Shown in pieces: positions 51,551 through 60,157 of a stretch of 64,000 bases of DNA (position 1 is its first letter; each line of letters opens with the position of its first letter). The notes beneath the pieces were generated by a model, which worked only from the letters and a program-made list of their open reading frames with translations, was not told where the DNA came from and did no database searches. The position numbers were made by a program, and so were the translations under genes. This DNA comes from Tessaracoccus caeni (GTDB lineage Bacteria; Actinomycetota; Actinomycetes; Propionibacteriales; Propionibacteriaceae), in contig NZ_JARGDO010000019.1 of the NCBI RefSeq assembly GCF_029211185.1, positions 1 through 64,000 of the forward strand. The letters run 5' to 3'.

Positions 51551-51949
51551 GTCTGAGGTGTTTCGGTAACAGATCTCGAGCATCTCGGTAAGCACGTCGA
51601 GGTCGAGGTCGGCCAGCGAGTTGGCATAGAGGCACGAGACGCTGGACGTGTGCTTGCCCAGTCTGGCCAGGTGGTCCGCGTACTGGTCGAAGCGATCGAA
51701 GTACAGCGTCAGCTTGGCCTTTCGCGGACTGAAAGCAAGCTTCGGCATGTCGCCCTCGCGGCCGCTCTCATACCGGTAATGCATCGACCCGAACCCGATG
51801 ATGCTCGGACCCCACAGCACCGGCTCCTCCCCTGTGATCCGGCGCATCACCTCAATCAGGGTGCGCGCCTCGCCCTGGCGCCGTGCGCTCTGCTTGGCGA
51901 TGAAGTCGTCGACGCTGGCGTCGGTGGGTTGCATCTTGTTCTCGGCCAT
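51539..51949 (-). CDS. DUF1801 domain protein
   Basis: 136 residues. The DUF1801 (YdhG-like) fold is recognised by EEPVLWGPSIIGFGSMHYRY, FSPRKAKLTLYF and GKHTSSVSCLYANSLADLDL. The family is common, sometimes tied to iron proteins, with no proven role. Convergent overlap with dedA. Confidence 0.85.
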   Translation of the reverse strand: MAENKMQPTDASVDDFIAKQSARRQGEARTLIEVMRRITGEEPVLWGPSIIGFGSMHYRYESGREGDMPKLAFSPRKAKLTLYFDRFDQYADHLARLGKHTSSVSCLYANSLADLDLDVLTEMLEICYRNTSDSSH

Positions 51950-52057
51950 GGCGGAAGTTTATTCGCGTGAACCGTGCAGATCCCGCGGCGCGGATCTCAC
52001 AGGTTGGCCACAGGTTCGGCACAGCGCATCACAGGACTCGGCCGATTGAGTACTTCC

Positions 52058-52540
52058 ATGAGCAACGCGATCGACCGTCACATCGAGGCCTTCCTTGACC
52101 GCTTCGGCCCCACCCGCCGGCTGGACAAGTCCATGGTGCGCCAGGCCACCCGCTTCGCCGCGATGGGCCTGGCCTCGTCGATCCTGCAGGCCGGCATCTA
52201 CCTGCTGGTTCGTGTGGTGGCCTCAGCCTCGATCTCGTCGGCGGTCTCGCTGATCCTCTCGACGATGGCCAACACGGCGATGAACCGCGCGGTGACCTTC
52301 GACGTGAAGCAGTCGCGCGGCACGCTTGTCTCGCAGCTTCAGGGCGTCGTGCTGCTGGGCATCACCTGGGGCTTCCAGCAGATCGGGCTCGCGCTGATCG
52401 AGCCGCTGGCCCTGTCGACCAACCTCGAGGCCGTCGCCGTCGTGCTCTGCGGAATGCTCGGAGGCGTGCTGCGCTTCACCCTGATGCGCGTCTGGATGTT
52501 CGCCCCGCAGCGCCCCGCCGCGGTCACCGTGGCCGCCTGA
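52058..52540 (+). CDS. GtrA-like membrane protein
   Basis: 160 residues from ATG 52058; upstream codons look non-native. Four helices with FAAMGLASSILQAGIYLLV, SLILSTMANTAMNRAVTFDV and WGFQQIGLALIEPLAL. GtrA proteins help move lipid-linked sugars across the membrane, but no glycosyltransferase is near. Stop is 3 nt from that of the convergent neighbour. Confidence 0.8.
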   Translation: MSNAIDRHIEAFLDRFGPTRRLDKSMVRQATRFAAMGLASSILQAGIYLLVRVVASASISSAVSLILSTMANTAMNRAVTFDVKQSRGTLVSQLQGVVLLGITWGFQQIGLALIEPLALSTNLEAVAVVLCGMLGGVLRFTLMRVWMFAPQRPAAVTVAA

Positions 52541-52543
52541 TCG

Positions 52544-53557
52544 TCACTCCGCCTGCGGGCCGTTGAGCCGTCGTTCTCGATCGCGTTTGTTCCGACGCAC
52601 GGCCAGCACCCCGCGGATCAACTGGACGACGCCGCCCAGCGCCACCGCCACTCCGATCAAGGGGAAGAAGGCGAAGATCGTCGTCGGGAACATATCGAAA
52701 GGGCTGCCCATCGAGCCGAAGCGGTTCCAGGCGTTCGAGAACCCGATGATCACCGGCAGCGTGATGGCACACCACACCACGCCGAAGAGGATCAGAAAGC
52801 CGGAACGCCACAACTGCTTCGAGGTCGCCTCCGGGCGCACTCCGGACACCGATCCGGCGTAGCCCGACGGCGCCAGCTCCACCGCGTGCTGCTGCACCGC
52901 ATGGCGCGGGACCAGGTCGACGAAGCGCGCCACCTCGGAGACCATCGGCTGGACGCCCTCCAGTTCCAACTCACCGACCGTCCAGGTCAACGCCGTGTCG
53001 CCGTGAATCCGTACCCCCTGATGGCGCAGCGACGACCCCAGCAGATACTCCATCATCCGCGGATGCACGACGGCGTAGGCGTAGCGCTCGTCGTCGGCCT
53101 GCACGGTGAAGGCATTGTTGAAAGCAACCGACTCGAAGTCGATGTCCTGCGAGCCGAACCGCTTCATGAGCCGCCGGGAGACCGTCTCGGGCGCGATCGA
53201 CAGCATCGGCATCGCGCTCGGCAGCCGCACGCCCGTCACGAAGTAGCGGTACGTGCGCTCATCGTCGCCGGAGCCCTCCTTGTAGGTGTAGGTGAAAGCG
53301 GTGAACGGGTGCCCGGAGAGCTGGCCGGAGATCACGTCGGTGGCGCTCCCGTGGCCCACGAACGGCGGTCCCTCCCAGAGGGTGACCAAGGACGGATCGC
53401 TGGCCAGGTAGCGCCACCCTTGCGACGTCGCCCATTCCTCGAGTCTCCGCGCACGCTTGTCGCGTGCTCGCTTGGAGAAGTACGCGAACACGAAGAAGGC
53501 GACGAACATCAGCCCCGCGAGGACGAACATGCCGGAGAAAGGATCGTTGACGGGCAT
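52544..53557 (-). CDS. Membrane-anchored protein of unknown family (paralogue 1)
   Basis: 337 residues from ATG 53557. One N-terminal helix (FVLAGLMFVAFFVFAYF), a soluble domain of about 230 residues and two C-terminal helices (FLILFGVVWCAITLPVI, FAFFPLIGVAVALGGVVQLI). The soluble part is shared with the gene at 60158-60835: RFGSQDIDFESVAFNNAF here, LFGAQDIQFESSAFNDAF there, both followed by D-E-R and PRMMEYLL/PRMMEFLL. I cannot name the family. No enzymatic motif is evident. Confidence 0.7.
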   Translation of the reverse strand: MPVNDPFSGMFVLAGLMFVAFFVFAYFSKRARDKRARRLEEWATSQGWRYLASDPSLVTLWEGPPFVGHGSATDVISGQLSGHPFTAFTYTYKEGSGDDERTYRYFVTGVRLPSAMPMLSIAPETVSRRLMKRFGSQDIDFESVAFNNAFTVQADDERYAYAVVHPRMMEYLLGSSLRHQGVRIHGDTALTWTVGELELEGVQPMVSEVARFVDLVPRHAVQQHAVELAPSGYAGSVSGVRPEATSKQLWRSGFLILFGVVWCAITLPVIIGFSNAWNRFGSMGSPFDMFPTTIFAFFPLIGVAVALGGVVQLIRGVLAVRRNKRDRERRLNGPQAE

Positions 53558-53648
53558 GAGCACTTCCTCTGCTGACGGCGGCGGCGGTCGGCTCCATGGT
53601 AACCAGCGGTGCTGGAACAACTTCGGGCGGTAAGACGTTAGGGGAGAA

Positions 53649-54698
53649 GTGAAGGCTTTCGGATTCCTCTCCTTTGGACACTACTCACCGGTACCGGGCT
53701 CGGCGACGCGGACCGCTGGCGACATGCTCCGGCAGACCGTCGAGATCGCCGAAGGTGCCGACGAGATCGGCGTCAACGGCGCCTACGTGCGGGTGCATCA
53801 CTTCGCACGGCAGGCCGCCTCGCCCATTCCGGTGCTGACGGCCATGGCGGCGCGAACCTCCCGGATCGAGGTGGGCACCGGCGTGATCGACATGCGCTAC
53901 GAGAACCCGCTCTATCTGGCGGAGGAGGCCGCGGCCTTGGATCTGCTCGCCGACGGCCGAGTCGCTCTGGGTGTGAGCCGAGGATCGCCCGAGACCGCTC
54001 TTCGGGGCTACGAGGCTTTCGGCTACACAGGCTCCGACGACCCGCGCGGCGCCGACATCGCGCGCGATCACTTCGCCTTGTTCTGGGCGGCGATCAACGG
54101 GGCACGCCTCGTCGACGCGGACCCCCGGATGGCGCCGACCGGCAGCAAGCTGGCGATCGAGCCGCAGTCGGCGAGCCTGCCCGGCCACATCTGGTGGGGG
54201 AGCGGCTCCCGCGCCACCGCTGAGTGGGCGGGGAGCATGGGGCTCAACCTGATGAGTTCGACGCTGCTCACTGAGGCCACGGGGCAGCCGTTCCATGAAC
54301 TTCAGGCCGAGCAGATCCAGCAGTTCCGCGACGCCTGGAATGCCGCCGGCCATACCCGCACCCCGAGGGTATCGGTGAGCCGCAGCATCTTCCCGATCGT
54401 CACCGAGCTGGACGACATGTACTTCGGCGACGGCCGCTCCGGCAGCGATCAGATCGGCGTGATCGACGACTTCCGCTCCACCTTCGGCAAGACCTACGCG
54501 GACACCCCCGACAAGCTGATCGAGCAGCTGAAGGCCGACTCCGCCGTGATGGCGGCAGACACCGTCATGCTGACCATCCCCAACCAGCTGGGCGTCGACT
54601 ACAACCTGCACGTCCTGGAATCCTTCGCGCAGCACGTCGCTCCGGCCCTGGGCTGGAAGCCGAACACCGAGGGCCCGGTCGAGGGCTACCCGATCTAG
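53649..54698 (+). CDS. LLM class flavin-dependent oxidoreductase
   Basis: 349 residues from a GTG at 53649 with GGGGAGA just before it. Luciferase-like TIM barrel: KAFGFLSFGHYSP start, ASPIPVLTAMAARTSRIEVG, VIDMRYENPLYLAEEAAALD and LALGVSRGSPE-type loop, then LPGHIWWGSGSRATAEWA. It uses reduced FMN or F420; the sequence does not decide which. Ends 10 nt before a perfect hairpin. Confidence 0.9.
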   Translation: MKAFGFLSFGHYSPVPGSATRTAGDMLRQTVEIAEGADEIGVNGAYVRVHHFARQAASPIPVLTAMAARTSRIEVGTGVIDMRYENPLYLAEEAAALDLLADGRVALGVSRGSPETALRGYEAFGYTGSDDPRGADIARDHFALFWAAINGARLVDADPRMAPTGSKLAIEPQSASLPGHIWWGSGSRATAEWAGSMGLNLMSSTLLTEATGQPFHELQAEQIQQFRDAWNAAGHTRTPRVSVSRSIFPIVTELDDMYFGDGRSGSDQIGVIDDFRSTFGKTYADTPDKLIEQLKADSAVMAADTVMLTIPNQLGVDYNLHVLESFAQHVAPALGWKPNTEGPVEGYPI

Positions 54699-54708
54699 GG
54701 ATCGCGGC

Positions 54709-54760
54709 GCTCCAGAGGGAGAAGTTCCACCGTCTGTGGTGGAACTTCTCCCTCTGGAGC
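54709..54760. terminator. Perfect 23-bp hairpin D between convergent genes
   Basis: Arms 54709-54731 and 54738-54760 are perfectly complementary around the loop GTCTGT. No U tract. It stands between the stops of two convergent genes (54698 and 54773) and probably ends transcription in both directions. Its loop differs from hairpins A-C. Confidence 0.75.
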
Positions 54761-54772
54761 TAACTTCGGCTC

Positions 54773-55828
54773 TCAGCCCTCCGCAGCTCCCCAGAAATCT
54801 GTGAGCACGAGCTGCAGTTGCTCGGCTTCTTGCATGGGGAGGGAGTGCGTCGCGTTCTCCCAGGTCTGGACTTGGGCATGGGGGAGGAGCTCGGCCACCT
54901 TCTGGGCGACGTCGTCGCCGCCAGCGAGCGAGTCTTGTCCGGCGAGGCCGACGTAGACGGGCATCGTCAAGCGGGCTGCTTGTTCGACGGAGAGCGGCGA
55001 CGGCGTGGGCAGCTCGGCCGAGAAATGACGGGTGCCTGCGGCGATCATCAAGGCGACGGGATCCGCGTCGTCGCCCTCGGCCCAGTCCTCATCGGCACCA
55101 CCGATCTTGCTGAGCGCGTGCTCCCTCCAGCTTTCTGGAATACCAGGGAGTGAGGCCACCGTCGCCCACCACATCATCGCTGCTGGCGGATAGGCGAAGG
55201 TGAGCACCGGGTCGAGCAAGGCGAGCGAACGCACCTTCTCGGGGTGAAGCGGCGCGTAGGTGGCCGCCGTCGCGCCACCGAAGGAGTGCCCGACGAGATG
55301 CGCGCCCTCGGGAGCGAGCTCGGCCAGCACGTCGTCGATCCAAGCCGCTTGATCCTCGAACCCGGCCATCGGCGCGCTCTGCACCGAGAGGCCGGCATCG
55401 CCGAGCGCGTCGAAGGCAAGAACGCGACGGGATTCGACGAAGCCCGGAAGGTTCACCGACCACATCGGGACGCCCGACGAACGTCCCGGGAGCAGAAGAA
55501 CGGGAACCTCGTCCGCGGTGTCAGGCGTGCTCCACTCGTAGACGCGAACGGTGCCGTAGCTCGTCGCGATATCGTGCGTGGAGGTCGGCGTCGGTAGTTG
55601 CTGCATTGCCGCTTGGTAGTGCCCTATGTACTCGTCATGCCCCGCCGCCGACCGGAAGTGCCCGACGCCAGGTGGCCCCGCGAACGAGCGATAGACACTC
55701 AGCCCGCCCAGCGCCGCGAAGGCGACCAAGAGCACAACTCCGAGCCGCCTCGGCCATCTTCTCCGCCTGTTTCCGTCTGCTCCTGAAGCCTGTTGCTCCG
55801 TCTTCCGTCGTCTTCGCCGTGTGGACAT
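54773..55828 (-). CDS. Alpha/beta hydrolase with N-terminal membrane anchor
   Basis: 351 residues from ATG 55828 (ATG 55849 is also possible). A basic N-terminus (STRRRRRK) and one helix (LGVVLLVAFAALGGLSVY) anchor it. The hydrolase core has the nucleophile in LVGHSFGGATAATYAP, an oxyanion loop in LLLPGRSSGVPMW, an acid near GLAGQDSLAGGDD and His in WENATHSLPMQEAEQL. Substrate unknown; similar to many actinobacterial esterase-like proteins. It is downstream of the vWA gene on the same strand, 86 nt away. Confidence 0.85.
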   Translation of the reverse strand: MSTRRRRRKTEQQASGADGNRRRRWPRRLGVVLLVAFAALGGLSVYRSFAGPPGVGHFRSAAGHDEYIGHYQAAMQQLPTPTSTHDIATSYGTVRVYEWSTPDTADEVPVLLLPGRSSGVPMWSVNLPGFVESRRVLAFDALGDAGLSVQSAPMAGFEDQAAWIDDVLAELAPEGAHLVGHSFGGATAATYAPLHPEKVRSLALLDPVLTFAYPPAAMMWWATVASLPGIPESWREHALSKIGGADEDWAEGDDADPVALMIAAGTRHFSAELPTPSPLSVEQAARLTMPVYVGLAGQDSLAGGDDVAQKVAELLPHAQVQTWENATHSLPMQEAEQLQLVLTDFWGAAEG

Positions 55829-55914
55829 ACTCCAGTCTCGCAGCCCCATCTCGGGCGACGGTCGGCGGGGTGGCCGACCAGCGTCCCTTACGACGCGCCG
55901 CCCCTCCTGAGTAG

Positions 55915-57822
55915 CTACTTCTGCGACGAGCGCCGCACGAGCAGCGCCCCACCGAAGGCACCGGCTCCGACCAACAGAACGCCAACCGCCACGATCAGCG
56001 CGACCATGCCGGCGCCTATCCCTCCGGGCTCCTCGGCGTCGGCACCGTCGCCCGGATCGACGGTCTCCGCCGAGGCGGGAGCGCTGAGGGAGGGTTCCGG
56101 CGACGGGGTAGCCGTGGGGCTGGGCGACGATGGCGACGGCGACTCGCTGGGCTGCACGCCGTTGATGAGGTAGACCGGGCCTTCCTCCACCTCGCCGACG
56201 GCGTCGACGGTGAACTCGAAGTTCTGCCTGATGCCGGAGGAGGGATAGCTCCACCCTTCGAACACCACGTAGTAGTAGCCGTCCAGCGGATAGTTGCGCG
56301 AGGTGGAGCGCACCGGCTCATCCGTGCCGCCAGTGATCGGGAAGGACTCCCTACCCCCAACGCCGTACCAGGACTCGTAGTTGCGCGGCTCGAGCTTGTA
56401 GTCCCTCATCGGACTGTAAAACTCGACGATAGCGCTGAAGGACGTGTCGCGATCGCCTTCTCTAGTGGTGGCCTCGAACTTGTAAGTGAGCTGCTGGCCC
56501 CAGGTCATCGGGATCTTGAAGTACTTGAAGTCGCCGTCGACGATCGAACTCGAGTAGGTCTGCCCGGGGGTGAGCTCGGCTGCACTGTTGAAGGACGAGC
56601 CCCCGTCGATGGGAAGCACCTCCGCGCTGCGCTCCGGGTGCGGGGGAACGGAGCCCTTCTCCGCAGGAGGCACGTGGGAGTCATCGGACGGCGGCTGGAA
56701 ACGCACGACCAGCTCAACCTGCATGTCGTTCTTGTCATAGAGGTCGTCCTTGCGGGTGACCTCGATGATCGTCTCGCCTTCACAGCTGATCCGGGTCGAG
56801 GCGACGATGGGTTCGATGGTCTCCGCGTTCCACATCACGAAGTCGAAGTCGCGCCCGCAGTCCCTCGTCGTCGCGTCGCTGCCCTGAACGATCAGTGTGG
56901 CGGCGCCATCGCCTCGTTCGGCATCCTGCGCCACGACGCCGGTCACCGCCACTCTCGGCGTCCACCCCTGAGGCGGATCGATCCGGTAGTAACGCCGGAT
57001 CTCGCCCTCGTGGTCCTCCAACGGCGGGAAGGTCTCGACGTACTGGCCCGGCGTCAGCGTGGGGATGTCGGCGGCGTCGCGGGTGAGCGCACCTTTGACG
57101 GGCGTGCCCCGGACGTCATAGCCGGTGATGGCGTACTCGACCTTGTGCTGGATCGCCTGGGACAGCTGATCCGCGTCCTTGGCATCCGTGTAGGTTCCCT
57201 CGGTGACCTTCGCGATGCACTCGAGTTCCTCACGCGCCTCCTTGTCGACGCGGAATCCGACGGTGTGCACCGTCAGATCGACGCCATCCTTTGCCAGTTC
57301 CTCGGCGACCTCGCATGGCGGAGGAGGGGAGCAGGTGTCGATGCCGTCGCTGACCAGCACGATGGCCTTCGGCCCCTCCACGGAAAGTTCCTCGGCTGCC
57401 TTCTTCAACGCGGTGCCGATCGGCGTATACCCAGAGGCCTTCACCCCATCGACCGCCTTCAAGAACTGCGCGCGATCGATCGGTCCCACCGGCACCAAGG
57501 TCTTGACGTCCTTGCAGCCCGCAGCTTTCTCGGCACCGGTGCCGCCTGTGCTGGTGCCATACACCTGCAGACCGATCCGGGCATCGTCAGGGATCCGGCC
57601 AACGAGCGAGTGAATCGCATCCTTGGCGGCGTCGATCCGCGGACCAGGCGCGTCCTCGTCGAGCATCGAACCCGAGCCGTCCAGGATGATCATCGTGGGC
57701 ACAGAGCCCGTCTCTCCTTGCGGATCGGCGTGAGCGACTCCTGCGACGCCGAGCAAACCAAGCGACGCGACCAACGCGGCAGAGACGAGCCGAGCAACCC
57801 GGCCGACTGGTGTGGCTACCAT
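55915..57822 (-). CDS. Secreted vWA-domain protein with C-terminal anchor
   Basis: 635 residues. Signal peptide (RLVSAALVASLGLLGVAGVA, cut after HA). The vWA domain (about 40-220) keeps the MIDAS: IILDGSGSM, T in GYTPIGTAL and VLVSDGIDTC. Next come two beta-rich regions, the first with YYRIDPPQGWTPRVAVTG, the second with TPGQTYSSSIVDGDFKYFKI and DGYYYVVFEGW. A Ser/Pro stalk and a final helix (GMVALIVAVGVLLVGAGAF) with RRSSQK fix it to the membrane, facing outward. It is divergent from an HTH gene and a Ser/Thr kinase gene and shares a TGCAAA motif with them. Confidence 0.85.
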   Translation of the reverse strand: MVATPVGRVARLVSAALVASLGLLGVAGVAHADPQGETGSVPTMIILDGSGSMLDEDAPGPRIDAAKDAIHSLVGRIPDDARIGLQVYGTSTGGTGAEKAAGCKDVKTLVPVGPIDRAQFLKAVDGVKASGYTPIGTALKKAAEELSVEGPKAIVLVSDGIDTCSPPPPCEVAEELAKDGVDLTVHTVGFRVDKEAREELECIAKVTEGTYTDAKDADQLSQAIQHKVEYAITGYDVRGTPVKGALTRDAADIPTLTPGQYVETFPPLEDHEGEIRRYYRIDPPQGWTPRVAVTGVVAQDAERGDGAATLIVQGSDATTRDCGRDFDFVMWNAETIEPIVASTRISCEGETIIEVTRKDDLYDKNDMQVELVVRFQPPSDDSHVPPAEKGSVPPHPERSAEVLPIDGGSSFNSAAELTPGQTYSSSIVDGDFKYFKIPMTWGQQLTYKFEATTREGDRDTSFSAIVEFYSPMRDYKLEPRNYESWYGVGGRESFPITGGTDEPVRSTSRNYPLDGYYYVVFEGWSYPSSGIRQNFEFTVDAVGEVEEGPVYLINGVQPSESPSPSSPSPTATPSPEPSLSAPASAETVDPGDGADAEEPGGIGAGMVALIVAVGVLLVGAGAFGGALLVRRSSQK

Positions 57823-57854
57823 CTGCGATCCTCACCTTCAGGAAAAGTTACATC

Positions 57855-57978
57855 TGCAAACTAGCATATTGATGTTCGCATTTGCAAAGATCTTCCGATG
57901 TGTCCTCGCTCGTACCCAACACTCCATCGCCGCAGGGTGACACCCCCAATCGCCCTGCCGTACTATTGCGGATGCAAA
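57855..57978. promoter_or_regulatory. Three TGCAAA sites between vWA and HTH genes
   Basis: TGCAAA occurs at 57855-57860, 57883-57888 and 57973-57978, within the fuller forms CATCTGCAAAC, GCATTTGCAAAG and GGATGCAAACAG. The first two flank the likely vWA -10 (TATGCT on the minus strand); the third sits at about +1 of a promoter with -10 TACTAT (57961-57966). A shared operator for the HTH protein is plausible. Confidence 0.45.
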
Positions 57979-58019
57979 CAGCCGGCTTCGTCGGCGATGA
58001 GAAGAACGTTGGTGCCGCC

Positions 58020-58484
58020 ATGACCGAGCCTTCGCCGAACGCGCAGATCGAGCTCTACGGCGCCACCTGGGCCAGCCGGTTCGCCGCGCTGCGCGCCGCG
58101 TACAGGCTTTCCCAGGGCGCGCTCGCGTCGACGGTGGGGCTGAGCGCCCCCATGGTCAGTCAGTTGGTCAGCGGACACCGGGTGAAGATCAGCAATCCTG
58201 CGGTGCTCGCGCGCATCGTCTATCTGGAGGAGCAACTGACGGAACCCGACGTCGTGGCGGGGGAGAGGCATGCGATCGAGCGCGTGCTGTCGTCGGTGTC
58301 CTCGACCACCCCGGAACTGCGCAGCACGGTGATGTCGACGCGCGAGACCCATGACGCGACCGTATCGTGGCTCGCCGCGCACGGCACCAGCCAGGTGCTG
58401 AGCGAACTCGCTGGCACGGCGCGCAGCCATGGTGCGGAGGAACTGGCCTCAGCGCTCGACGAGGCGGCTGCGAGACGGCGCTGA
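58020..58484 (+). CDS. HTH (XRE-type) DNA-binding protein
   Basis: 154 residues from ATG 58020; upstream codons overlap the promoter. HTH: RLSQGALASTVGLSAPMVSQ, LVSGHRVKISNPAVLARI. The C-terminal helical part (about 75-154) has no known motif. The kinase gene follows after 3 nt, so the protein is a natural substrate or output of that kinase. It may act on the three TGCAAA sites in its upstream region. Confidence 0.8.
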   Translation: MTEPSPNAQIELYGATWASRFAALRAAYRLSQGALASTVGLSAPMVSQLVSGHRVKISNPAVLARIVYLEEQLTEPDVVAGERHAIERVLSSVSSTTPELRSTVMSTRETHDATVSWLAAHGTSQVLSELAGTARSHGAEELASALDEAAARRR

Positions 58485-58487
58485 CTC

Positions 58488-59783
58488 GTGGGAGAGATGG
58501 TCGCGGGCAGGTGGGAACTGCGTGAGCCGATCGCCAGCGGAGGCACCAGCACCGTCTGGCGCGCTGTCGATCACAGGCTCGACACCCCGTGCGCGGCCAA
58601 ACTTCTCCGGCAGCGCGACGCAGGGCAGATCCTGCGCTTCGCACGGGAGCAGTCCCGACGGCTGGTCGGGCCACACGTCGTGGCGCCCTACGCGTGGGCC
58701 GCGGACGACAACGCCGCGGTGATCGTCTCCGAACTCGTCACGGGAGGATCGCTGCGCACCCTGATCGGCGACTACGGTGGCCTGTCCGACGGCACCGTCA
58801 CGACCATCCTCGACCAACTGCTCGACGCGCTCGACGACGTGCACCGAGCCGGCATCGTCCATCGCGACGTGAAGCCCGCCAACGTCCTGCTTCGCGCGAC
58901 GGGGGAGGGGCCATTGGACGTCGCCCTCACCGACTTCGGCATCGCGATCGCTCAGTCGGAGGTGCGACTCACGCAGGCGGGCATGGTCATCGGAACGCCA
59001 GGATACGTACCGCCCGAGGTGCTGCGGGGTGCCGCTCTACCTGACCCCGCGCACGATCTGTACGCGCTCGGCATGCTCGCCGTGGCACTGGTGCTCGGAC
59101 ACGAGGACGGAAGCCCACTGCAGGCGGCTGACGCGGTGCACGACCCGCATCTGCGTCACACGATCCTCGCGATGACCCAAAGCGACCCCGTCGCCAGGCC
59201 AGGGGACGTAACGCAGGCCCGGTCGCTGCTCGCCGATGCACGCCGCGACGCGTTGCCCAAGGATCGCGACGGCGAGCCGATCGCCGTGTTGGAGCACGTC
59301 TTCGACACGGCAGGGGAGCAGCCCGTCATCACACCGCCTGCGGCCGGCACGCCCACGATGGAGCCTGCGTCCACCGTCATCGCGCCCGCGGAATCCCCAA
59401 CCACCGTGGAGTCACGTCCGACCCCGCCTGCCCATCCGGATCCGGATCCGGATTCGACGGAAGCCTCGCGGCGCGAGCCTGCCCGTGGAGTAGCGAGACG
59501 AGTGCTGGTCGGCGGGGTGGTCACCGCAGCCGTCGTTCTCGGCGCGGTCCTCTGGATAAACCTGGGTGACGAGGATCCCTTACCCCCTTTGCCCAGCCCG
59601 TCGCGGTCGGCGTCCGCGACCGACACGCCTGTTCCCGCACACACGTCGACTCCCGCCGGTCAACAACAAGAGGCCGGCGACCCCTGCACATGGCAGGTCG
59701 AGGGCGACTTCGCCGTCACCGCCGACGGGATCCAGCTGAAGTGCCAACTCACCGACGACGGCTATGTCTGGGAGCCCGCCTAG
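58488..59783 (+). CDS. Transmembrane Ser/Thr protein kinase
   Basis: 431 residues from GTG 58488 (ATG 58497 is an alternative). Hanks-type kinase domain: glycine loop IASGGTSTVW, Lys in CAAKLLR, catalytic loop IVHRDVKPANVLL, DFGIAIA and GTPGYVPPE with APE-like end. A Pro/Thr-rich juxtamembrane part leads to one helix (VLVGGVVTAAVVLGAVLWI) and a short outside tail with two Cys (DPCTWQVEG, LKCQL), without PASTA repeats. It stands with the HTH gene and opposite the outward-facing vWA gene, suggesting a surface-sensing pathway. Confidence 0.92.
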   Translation: MGEMVAGRWELREPIASGGTSTVWRAVDHRLDTPCAAKLLRQRDAGQILRFAREQSRRLVGPHVVAPYAWAADDNAAVIVSELVTGGSLRTLIGDYGGLSDGTVTTILDQLLDALDDVHRAGIVHRDVKPANVLLRATGEGPLDVALTDFGIAIAQSEVRLTQAGMVIGTPGYVPPEVLRGAALPDPAHDLYALGMLAVALVLGHEDGSPLQAADAVHDPHLRHTILAMTQSDPVARPGDVTQARSLLADARRDALPKDRDGEPIAVLEHVFDTAGEQPVITPPAAGTPTMEPASTVIAPAESPTTVESRPTPPAHPDPDPDSTEASRREPARGVARRVLVGGVVTAAVVLGAVLWINLGDEDPLPPLPSPSRSASATDTPVPAHTSTPAGQQQEAGDPCTWQVEGDFAVTADGIQLKCQLTDDGYVWEPA

Positions 59784-60130
59784 GCTGGCAGCTCCCAGAG
59801 CTCCAGCGGCAGCCCTTCGGGATCGTGGATGCGGACGAAGCGACCGTACTCGGTGTCCCAGTCCGGCCGTGTCTCGACGTCGATGCCTGCGGCTCGAAGT
59901 CGTCCCACCAGTTCATCCAGGCCTATCACGCGCAGGTTCAGCATGAACGGCTGATCATCGGCGAAGTAGTCGCTATCCGCCGGAAACGGCGCGAAGATCG
60001 TCATGCCTTCGCCCTGGTTCCAGATCGCATCGTGCCCGGCGTCCATGCCGAGATGCTCGCGGTACCAGGCGGCCCGAGCCTCTGGATCGCGGCTACGAAA
60101 GAAGAGGCCACCGATACCCGTCACTGTCAT
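59780..60130 (-). CDS. VOC (glyoxalase/bleomycin resistance) family protein
   Basis: 116 residues. VOC fold with GIGGLFFRSRDPEARAAWYR, EHLGM and the closing FVRIHDPEGLPLELWELPA (Glu ligand). Metal-dependent isomerase, dioxygenase or binding protein; no substrate can be given. It ends 4 nt inside the convergent kinase gene. Confidence 0.88.
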   Translation of the reverse strand: MTVTGIGGLFFRSRDPEARAAWYREHLGMDAGHDAIWNQGEGMTIFAPFPADSDYFADDQPFMLNLRVIGLDELVGRLRAAGIDVETRPDWDTEYGRFVRIHDPEGLPLELWELPA

Positions 60131-60157
60131 GCAACGCAGACTATAAGCCAGGGGTGG

